From Verrucomicrobiales bacterium (GTDB lineage: Bacteria > Verrucomicrobiota > Verrucomicrobiia > Verrucomicrobiales > Akkermansiaceae), in contig DMYM01000118.1 of assembly GCA_003483645.1 (NCBI GenBank), forward strand, positions 1-10,901: 10,901 nucleotides of DNA. Reading direction: 5' to 3'. Made by a program: the position numbers and the translations under genes. The notes beneath the pieces are model-generated. The model made no database searches. It saw nothing but the letters and a program-made list of their open reading frames with translations, and was not told where the DNA came from. Shown here in pieces: positions 5,546-10,901 of the stretch (the stretch's first letter is position 1; every line of letters begins with the position of its first letter).

Positions 5546-8500
5546 TTGAAATCCGTCCACCTCTTCCGCCGGCTTCACCACTTCAAGGCCCTCGTCCTGG
5601 TATCCCTGACCCTCGTAATGCTGGGAGCGTTCGCGGGGCTTTACTGGCTGAACAGCCATGGCTTCGCCGGCCGCTGGAGTGAACGCATCGCGACGGAACT
5701 GGCCCGGCGGGGCATCCACGCCGAATTCGAATCGGTCCGCTTTTCCCCCACCCGTGGGGTGATCGTGAAAGAAGTGTTCTTTTTCACCGACGAGACCCGG
5801 CAGGAAATCTACGCCCATATCCCTGTCCTGCGCTTCGACGTGGACCGCGGAAAGGCCTTCCGGGGCGAACTCCAGATCCGACGGGCCAACATGGAGGACG
5901 CCCAACTCACGGTGCCGGTGGGCGAGGATGTCTCCCTGCAGATTGATGACCTGACCGGCCGCGCCAGTGTGGACCGCCACAATCGTCTCCGATTGGAGGC
6001 TGACCGGGGCACCCTGGGAGGCATGAGGTTCCAACTGGAAATCGAACTGGACAGTTTCCAACTCGGCAACCTGCCCGATGGACTCGACACAAAGACCAGC
6101 TCCGAACGCCGCGCCAGTTTCACCAGGGACCTCCTCAAGGAACTGGCCCGCTGGTCCTTCCCGGCGAACAGTCCCCCGCTCCTCCGGTTGCATGTCAAAG
6201 GCAGCCTTGATCGACCGACCGGCATCCGCACCACCATTTCCCTCACTGCCGACGAACTCATGCGACTCGACTACCCCATGGAGGATGTCCATATCTCCGG
6301 TGAACTCGACAGCCGGGCTCTGACCATTGATGACCTGCGCTTCTCGGACGGCGGAGGACAACTAAGTCTCCAGGCACACTACGACCTTGAGGACAGAACC
6401 GGCGGATACCAGGGCTCTTCCTCCATTCAGATCACGGACCTGCTGCGCAATGGGCTTCAGGATGATTCACTCTCTCAGTTCATATCCCCCCACGCACCAA
6501 GGCTGAACGCCCGCGGGAAGTTCGCCCTGGGCGAGGCCGGCATCCGCCTCAGTGCCATCGGTTCCCTGTCCTGCAATCACTTCCGTTTCCTGGGCATTCC
6601 CTTCGAGAAAATCAACACCGAGTTCTCCTGGCAGAATGGCGATATCTACCTGCGAAACCTCATCGTCAAACACGAGACCGGTGAACTGACCGGCGAAGTC
6701 AAATTGAAGGATGACCTCGTGCAATACCGTGCGCGTACCAGCCTGCCGTTGTCTGCCTACCAGCCGTTCATGAAGGAAAAAAGTGGACTTGAGCGGGCGC
6801 TCGCAGACAGCAAGTTCACCAGCGAAAGCCGCATTCTTATAGATGCCCGGGGATCCATCCAGAGGAGCAACCTGCGTGACTGGGATGCTACCGGAACCTT
6901 TCGCGTCGAGAATTTCTTCTACAACGAAGTGCCGATCGTCCTCGCCGCCGCGGACTTCTACATGTCCCCCCTCGACTACATCTTCGACAATGTGGAGGCG
7001 GTCTTCGACTACCGGGCGCACGAGCGCAGGAAAGAGTTCGATGGACCGGCATCGGGGACGGTCCGGGCACGCCAGATCCACTTCGACACCGAGACCGAGC
7101 TTACAAGCCTGATCACCCTGAAGGGCAAAGCCTGGCCTGCCCCCCTCCTGCAACTCTTCATTCCCGACACTGCCCAGCATATCGCGGAGACTTACCGCTT
7201 CCGCAATCCTCCCTACCTTGTTGCTAACGGCCTCATCGATCACCGCAACCCTGACACGCGTACCGATATCCTCACCGAAGTCACGGCCGACGGCCTGACA
7301 GACTGCAACTTCCTTGGACAATCCGTGGAGGTCTCAGGACTCTCAGGCAAGATAAGCGTCCGCCACCGGCAGAACGAGATTACAGAACTCACCATGGAAG
7401 CCCTGGGCGGCAGGATCGACGGTAGCGTCACACACCGCTCGCACCCCGACCGCCTTTCCGTCCGCCTGCAGTGCCGGGATCTCGACATCTCGAAGGTCAG
7501 CACCACCTACGACTTTTCCACGGTGGTCCCGGGCTCCCTCACCGCGTCCGTGGCGGCCGAGGCCAGCAGGGACGCGCACGATGACGGAACAGGAAACTGG
7601 GGCGTCGAGGGCTCCTGCCAACTGGGGACCTGCTCCTACAATGGAGTCCCCATCGCGGGAGGATCCACCCGGTTCGCCATCGGCCCGGAGGGCTACACCT
7701 TCACGGACGGAAAACTGGAGTTCGACTACACCGACTATATCCTCAGGAAGCGCTACGGCGGACCCCAGCGGGCGAACATGCAGGTCGATCGCATCCAGCA
7801 CCACCGGGAGAACCACACGACAGACATTGCCAACCTCCGCGGTAGCGCCTGGCCCGGCCCCCTCCTCCGTCTCGTCGATTCCAAGGGCGCTGACCTCGTG
7901 GACGAAATGTTCGGCTTCCACCAACCACCGCTCATCAGCACTTCCGGTCGGGCCGATCACGGCAAGCCGGGGACCGGCACTCTCCTCACTTCGACCGTAA
8001 AGGGACAGGGGATCATCGATTACGAGTTTCTCGACCGGACCCTTCAGCTCACTTCAGCGTCCGCCAGCATCAAGACCACCCCGCATCGTCAGGAGGTGAA
8101 AGAACTCGTTTTCGGCACTTTTGGCGGAACCGCCGGCGGAGAGGTCACCGTCACGTCAACGCCAGGAGAATCGACCCGCATCGAGGCCGGCCTGCGCTGG
8201 GATGACCTGAACCTCTCCGAGATCGGCCGGAAGTTCGACTTCGAGAAAGCCGCTCAGGGAAAGATCACCGGACGCATCGATTTCACCACCCTGGCCGGAC
8301 GAACCGATACGCTGAATGGCAAGGGCGTGATCGGCCTGCGCAACGGACAGCTCTTTCACGTGCCCATCTTCGGCCCCCTCTCCCTTCCACTGGGCACGGT
8401 CCTGAGCAAGGAGTTCAGCCACGAGCAGGCCCGCGACGCCTCTACCACCTTCGTCCTCAAGAATGGCGTTGCCTTTACCAGGGACTTCCTGACCTCCACT

Positions 8501-8761
8501 CCTTCCACCACTTTCGTCGGAGAAGGGTCCATCAACCTGGTCAACAAGCAGGTGGACCTGACCATGCGCATGAATGCGCGAGGCCTGCTCGGCCTGGTGA
8601 CGCTCCCCCTCACTCCGGTCAAGGGTCTCTTCCAATTCCGCGGGCAGGGCCCTCTCAGTAAGCCCGTCTGGCGCAGTGCCCCCTTCACCCAGCCAGCCGG
8701 GGGCCGCGCCCACCCCATTTTCAAGACCCCCTCCCGTGCCCAAATCGTACCCGAACGCTGA
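5546..8761 (+). CDS. Large AsmA-like membrane-anchored envelope protein with internal duplication
   Basis: The 1071-residue protein has a basic N-terminus, one membrane helix at about 14-35, and then a long periplasmic part predicted by its alternating pattern to be beta-rich. The end (about 905-1045) matches the AsmA-like C-terminal region: G-K-G-V-I-G-L-R-N-G-Q-L-F-H-V-P-I-F-G-P-L (925-945) and the later L-T-M-R-M-N-A-R-G-L-L-G. Relatives (AsmA, YhdP, TamB) are thought to form grooved bridges that carry phospholipids to the outer membrane, so the same role is inferred here. Residues 449-687 and 688-926 are repeats of one another with a constant 239-residue offset. The start is TTG: an in-frame TGA lies at 5531-5533 and the first internal ATG falls inside the membrane helix. 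The gap before the next gene is 118 bases. Confidence 0.8.
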   Translation: MKSVHLFRRLHHFKALVLVSLTLVMLGAFAGLYWLNSHGFAGRWSERIATELARRGIHAEFESVRFSPTRGVIVKEVFFFTDETRQEIYAHIPVLRFDVDRGKAFRGELQIRRANMEDAQLTVPVGEDVSLQIDDLTGRASVDRHNRLRLEADRGTLGGMRFQLEIELDSFQLGNLPDGLDTKTSSERRASFTRDLLKELARWSFPANSPPLLRLHVKGSLDRPTGIRTTISLTADELMRLDYPMEDVHISGELDSRALTIDDLRFSDGGGQLSLQAHYDLEDRTGGYQGSSSIQITDLLRNGLQDDSLSQFISPHAPRLNARGKFALGEAGIRLSAIGSLSCNHFRFLGIPFEKINTEFSWQNGDIYLRNLIVKHETGELTGEVKLKDDLVQYRARTSLPLSAYQPFMKEKSGLERALADSKFTSESRILIDARGSIQRSNLRDWDATGTFRVENFFYNEVPIVLAAADFYMSPLDYIFDNVEAVFDYRAHERRKEFDGPASGTVRARQIHFDTETELTSLITLKGKAWPAPLLQLFIPDTAQHIAETYRFRNPPYLVANGLIDHRNPDTRTDILTEVTADGLTDCNFLGQSVEVSGLSGKISVRHRQNEITELTMEALGGRIDGSVTHRSHPDRLSVRLQCRDLDISKVSTTYDFSTVVPGSLTASVAAEASRDAHDDGTGNWGVEGSCQLGTCSYNGVPIAGGSTRFAIGPEGYTFTDGKLEFDYTDYILRKRYGGPQRANMQVDRIQHHRENHTTDIANLRGSAWPGPLLRLVDSKGADLVDEMFGFHQPPLISTSGRADHGKPGTGTLLTSTVKGQGIIDYEFLDRTLQLTSASASIKTTPHRQEVKELVFGTFGGTAGGEVTVTSTPGESTRIEAGLRWDDLNLSEIGRKFDFEKAAQGKITGRIDFTTLAGRTDTLNGKGVIGLRNGQLFHVPIFGPLSLPLGTVLSKEFSHEQARDASTTFVLKNGVAFTRDFLTSTPSTTFVGEGSINLVNKQVDLTMRMNARGLLGLVTLPLTPVKGLFQFRGQGPLSKPVWRSAPFTQPAGGRAHPIFKTPSRAQIVPER
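6890..8323 (+). repeat. Two 717-base repeat units inside the AsmA-like gene
   Basis: Protein motifs recur at a fixed distance of 239 residues. Y-N-E-V-P-I (459-464) matches Y-N-G-V-P-I (698-703). F-D-Y at 487-489 matches 726-728. G-K-A-W-P-A-P-L-L-Q-L (527-537) matches G-S-A-W-P-G-P-L-L-R-L (766-776). N-P-P-Y at 554 matches Q-P-P-L at 793. The units are about 6890-7606 and 7607-8323 in DNA. They are diverged, so the duplication is old. The pattern around the V-P-I motif also appears once before (I-P at 351-352) and once after (V-P-I at 939-941), suggesting a partly repeated modular array. Confidence 0.8.
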
Positions 8762-8879
8762 GACCCGGTCGAAACAGCCGCATGCAGCAATCCGACACGG
8801 CCAGAGGCCTGGCTCCACCAGAGCTTGCGCCCCGGCACATTCTGCGTCACGTTCACTCCGTCCAGAGGATTCAAGAACC

Positions 8880-9272
8880 ATGAGTGAACCCATTGCCAAT
8901 CAAGAGGAGCAGTCTGGGACTCCCTCCTCCACCCAGCAAGCGGCCAACGACCTGCGCGAGGCCGCTGGCGAAAAGACCCGCCAGATCGCCCAGAGTGCGG
9001 AAGAACGGGCACAGTTACTTAAGGAATCCGCTGCCCAGAAAGCACAAGACTTCAGAGAGTATGCTGGCGAGAGGGCTTCCCAGATTGCCGATTCTGCCGG
9101 CGAGAAAGCGGCCCAGTTCAAGGACGCTGCCGGCGAGCACTGGGAGGAAACCCGGGTCAAGGCGCGCGAAGTTCACGCCGACCTGGAAGAATACATCCGG
9201 CAACATCCCACCAAGTCTGTCATGGTGGCGGCCGGAGTGGGATTCCTGCTCGGCCTGATCGTGCGCAGGTGA
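8880..9272 (+). CDS. DUF883 / YqjD-ElaB-like C-tail-anchored protein
   Basis: The 130-residue protein is a long charged helix followed by one C-terminal membrane segment (about 112-128) ending in R-R. The tail Y-I-R-Q-H-P-T-K-S-V-M-V-A-A-G-V-G-F (105-122) is the hallmark of DUF883 proteins. E. coli members (YqjD, ElaB, YgaM) anchor in the inner membrane and bind ribosomes in stationary phase; whether that holds here is unknown. Residues 28-104 form seven 11-residue repeats, for example AAGEKTRQIAQ (28-38) and YAGERASQIAD (61-71), a pattern like LEA or apolipoprotein amphipathic helices. The frame is open further upstream, but the ATG at 8880 is chosen because AGAGGA (8864-8869) lies 10 bases before it and the upstream part overlaps the preceding gene. 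It is first of a three-gene cluster. Confidence 0.85.
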   Translation: MSEPIANQEEQSGTPSSTQQAANDLREAAGEKTRQIAQSAEERAQLLKESAAQKAQDFREYAGERASQIADSAGEKAAQFKDAAGEHWEETRVKAREVHADLEEYIRQHPTKSVMVAAGVGFLLGLIVRR

Positions 9273-9331
9273 ACACCCCGTATCTCCGTCCCCCTGCCCA
9301 TCTTCCTCTTCCCTAGCCCCTTCGACGTGCC

Positions 9332-9817
9332 ATGTCCGGCTGGTTCCAAAAGTCCGGCTCCCCCCCCGACTCCTCACCGGAAAGCGGGAAACATGACTCT
9401 GCCGGGAAATCAGCCCACCAGTTCAGGGAAGGCCTTGGCGATCATCTGAAAGCTCGCGCCGAACTCCTCTCCATCGAGACGCGTGAAGCGGGTGAGGCGG
9501 TGGCCCGCAAGGGATCACTCGCGATCGCCGCCGTCGTGTTCCTCTTCTTTGCCTATGCTCTCGTCCTGGTCACCGTCGTCTCCCTCCTCGGTCGCTGGGT
9601 GGAGAGCCTGTCCAGTCAGTTCTCCGGACTTGGATGGCAATTGACTGCCCTGGCCGCCGGTTTCCTGCATTTCCTCGTCGCCCTCGCCCTTTTCAGGAAA
9701 CTGAAACAGAAACAGGAGCTCAACCTCTTCGAATTCACACGAGCAGAGTTCAACAAAGACCGCGAATGGCTCAACCAAAACAAAACCTCCGCGAACGAAA
9801 ACGAGAGCTCGTCCTGA
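9332..9817 (+). CDS. DUF1469 / YqjE-like (phage holin superfamily) membrane protein
   Basis: This is a 161-residue inner-membrane protein with two predicted membrane helices, about 62-86 and 101-121, forming a hairpin. The cytosolic N-terminal part carries an amphipathic helix (about 29-58) reading H-L-K-A-R-A-E-L-L-S-I-E-T-R-E-A, the typical lead-in of the YqjE/DUF1469 family. The C-terminal tail after F-R-K-L-K is hydrophilic. Databases often name this family holin, but the context here is not phage. It follows the DUF883 gene by 59 bases, as in the E. coli yqjD-yqjE pair. Its last 52 bases overlap the next gene. No clear ribosome binding site precedes the ATG. Biochemical function is unknown for the family. 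Confidence 0.8.
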   Translation: MSGWFQKSGSPPDSSPESGKHDSAGKSAHQFREGLGDHLKARAELLSIETREAGEAVARKGSLAIAAVVFLFFAYALVLVTVVSLLGRWVESLSSQFSGLGWQLTALAAGFLHFLVALALFRKLKQKQELNLFEFTRAEFNKDREWLNQNKTSANENESSS

Positions 9818-10143
9818 GTCTGGATACCTCGCGCCTCCGGATTGTTGAGGGCTCGGCCAACCTGCGGAAGCGGCTCAGCCCGATCCACGTCGCCTCCTCC
9901 TACCTGCGACGCCATCCCCTGCAAATCTTTGGAGCTACCTCTATAGGAGTAGCCCTGCTCACCTGGCTCCTCATCCCCCGCGGCCGCTCCAAGGGCCAAA
10001 AACTTCCAAAATCACCAAGCCAACGCCTTGCAGGATGGGCTATCGCGCTCTTGAAGGGCTCAATTCGCAACTGGTTATTCACCCGGGTCAGGGACTATCT
10101 GCGGACGAAACAATCGGAAACGGATTCCTTGCTTGGCCCCTAG
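9766..10143 (+). CDS. Short one-TM basic protein in the YqjK position
   Basis: The 125-residue protein starts inside the DUF1469-like gene in another frame, overlapping it by 52 bases, which implies translational coupling. The N-terminal part is a basic helix (L-R-E-R-K-R-E-L-V-L-S-L-D, 8-20), followed by a second helix with Y-L-R-R-H-P (46-51), a single membrane segment at about 52-70, and a basic C-terminal tail. E. coli YqjK, encoded just after yqjE, also has an N-terminal R/E-rich helix and a single hydrophobic segment, so the call rests on gene order and general shape rather than strong identity. The frame is open from 9634, but that extension lies within the upstream gene and looks non-native. 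The ATG at 9766 gives a length and charge pattern that fit the family. Confidence 0.6.
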   Translation: MAQPKQNLRERKRELVLSLDTSRLRIVEGSANLRKRLSPIHVASSYLRRHPLQIFGATSIGVALLTWLLIPRGRSKGQKLPKSPSQRLAGWAIALLKGSIRNWLFTRVRDYLRTKQSETDSLLGP

Positions 10144-10203
10144 CGATTTCTATGGTTTCCACATCGCCATCACTTCGCCATAACGTGAGGCGGCTGTAAA
10201 TTC

Positions 10204-10901
10204 ATGTCCGAACATCAAGTCCTTGCTCACGTCGATGAATACCTTTCCATCGGCATTGAGTATGATTGCTCCGATATTCACCTCCCCACCCGGTATCCCC
10301 CAGCCTGGCGCCGCTACGGCAGCCTGGACCCGATCTGGGAAGACCATCCCCCCCTCACCTCTGAGGACACCGAGCGCCTCGCCCGCTCGTTCCTGACAGA
10401 GCGGGAATGGAGCCGCCTCCAGAAAATCGGAGATGTGGACTTTGCCTACCAGAACGAACAGGGCCGCTTCCGCGCCTCCGTTGTGAAGCAGCGTCTCGGT
10501 CTCGACATCGTCTTCCGTATCATCAGCACGGAGCTGCGCGACCTTCCCGCCCTGGGGCTGCCAGTCGACCATCTCATCCCGCTCACCCGCTACCACAACG
10601 GCCTCCTGCTGGTCACTGGTTCGGTGGGGTCCGGAAAATCGACTACCCTGGCTGCTCTCGTCGATTTCATCAACAAGGACCGTGAGGATCACATCCTCAC
10701 CCTGGAGGATCCCATCGAATACATCTTCGACTCCAAGCGCTGCCACGTCAACCAACGGGAAGTCCACTCTCACACCGAATCGTTCCCCAAAGCGCTGCGC
10801 GGCGCCCTGCGCGAAGACCCCGACGTCATCATGGTGGGGGAGATGAGGAACCTGGAAACGATCTCGCTCGCGCTCACCGCCGCCGAGACCGGCCACCTCG
10901 T
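10204..10901 (+). CDS. pilT: PilT-family type IV pilus retraction ATPase, 5' part
   Basis: The frame is open to the right edge, giving 232 full codons of a secretion ATPase normally about 340-380 residues long. The N-terminal PAS-like domain includes S-D-I-H-L (23-27) and P-P-A-W-R-R-Y-G-S-L (32-41). The core has Walker A G-S-V-G-S-G-K-S-T (139-147), the Asp box region L-T-L-E-D-P-I-E-Y (165-173), and the Walker B region L-R-E-D-P-D-V-I-M-V-G-E-M-R (202-215), then A-E-T-G-H (227-231) at the cut. This is the PilT/PilU type, which disassembles pili to drive twitching or DNA uptake. Two positions are less usual: S-V in the P-loop, where P-T is common, and N216, where Asp is common. It may therefore be a paralogue rather than the main PilT. 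An in-frame TGA at 10186 excludes a longer start. Confidence 0.9.
   Translation, partial: MSEHQVLAHVDEYLSIGIEYDCSDIHLPTRYPPAWRRYGSLDPIWEDHPPLTSEDTERLARSFLTEREWSRLQKIGDVDFAYQNEQGRFRASVVKQRLGLDIVFRIISTELRDLPALGLPVDHLIPLTRYHNGLLLVTGSVGSGKSTTLAALVDFINKDREDHILTLEDPIEYIFDSKRCHVNQREVHSHTESFPKALRGALREDPDVIMVGEMRNLETISLALTAAETGHL

Noticed and set aside
8800..8813. Terminator after the AsmA-like gene (GCCAG-AGGC-CTGGC)
   Set aside because: The stem is only five base pairs and no T-run follows, so it is too weak to call.
8676..8879. Upstream extension of the DUF883-like frame
   Set aside because: It overlaps the end of the AsmA-like gene and is Pro/Ser/Arg-rich out-of-frame sequence. A Shine-Dalgarno and ATG at 8880 fit the family's length.
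5393..8899. Several long minus-strand open frames (5393-6361, 6467-7321, 7343-7960, 8156-8899)
   Set aside because: All lie antisense to the AsmA-like gene, whose plus-strand product has a membrane anchor, internal repeats and a family C-terminus. The minus frames show none.
9634..9765. Upstream extension of the YqjK-like frame
   Set aside because: It lies within the second membrane helix and tail region of the DUF1469-like gene in another frame. The ATG at 9766 gives the family-like protein.
9332..9817. Prophage holin
   Set aside because: The family name includes holin, but there are no lysis, capsid or integrase genes nearby, and the neighbours match the cellular yqjDEK arrangement.

Overview
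The window is a compact, GC-rich bacterial chromosomal segment with short gaps and no RNA genes, insertion sequences, CRISPR arrays or phage modules that I can see. The mixture suggests a Gram-negative, diderm bacterium of the Planctomycetes-Verrucomicrobia group, most likely Verrucomicrobiota. The clues are a sulfatase-like C-terminus at the left edge, a lipoprotein L,D-transpeptidase, a large AsmA-like envelope protein and a PilT-type ATPase. This placement is inference from gene content, not a database match.

Left block, plus strand: the 3' end of an unidentified, possibly sulfatase gene (1-126); an L,D-transpeptidase lipoprotein (268-891) behind a promoter so close that the mRNA would be almost leaderless; and two adjacent paralogues with double ACT domains of the GcvR type (973-1473 and 1757-2284). 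The 283-base gap between the paralogues is full of inverted and direct repeats and looks like a structured leader.

Minus-strand block (2271-5380): a YycJ/WalJ-like metallo-beta-lactamase-fold protein, then trpE, a very small ORF with the strongest ribosome binding site in the window, and trpG. trpE and trpG make the two subunits of anthranilate synthase, the entry step of tryptophan synthesis. No other trp genes are present. trpG runs convergently into the second ACT gene and the two stops overlap.

Right block, plus strand: from a divergent promoter region at about 5381-5545, a 1071-residue membrane-anchored AsmA-like protein with a clear 239-residue internal duplication. It is followed by three small membrane-protein genes whose order and types (DUF883, then DUF1469/holin-like, then a short one-TM basic protein) match the enterobacterial yqjD-yqjE-yqjK cluster. 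The window ends inside a PilT-family type IV pilus ATPase gene.

Nothing here is a clearly new multi-gene system. The parts most worth a second look are the structured leader before the second ACT gene, the small ORF between trpE and trpG, the modular AsmA-like protein, and the yqjDEK-like cluster in what is probably a non-proteobacterium.
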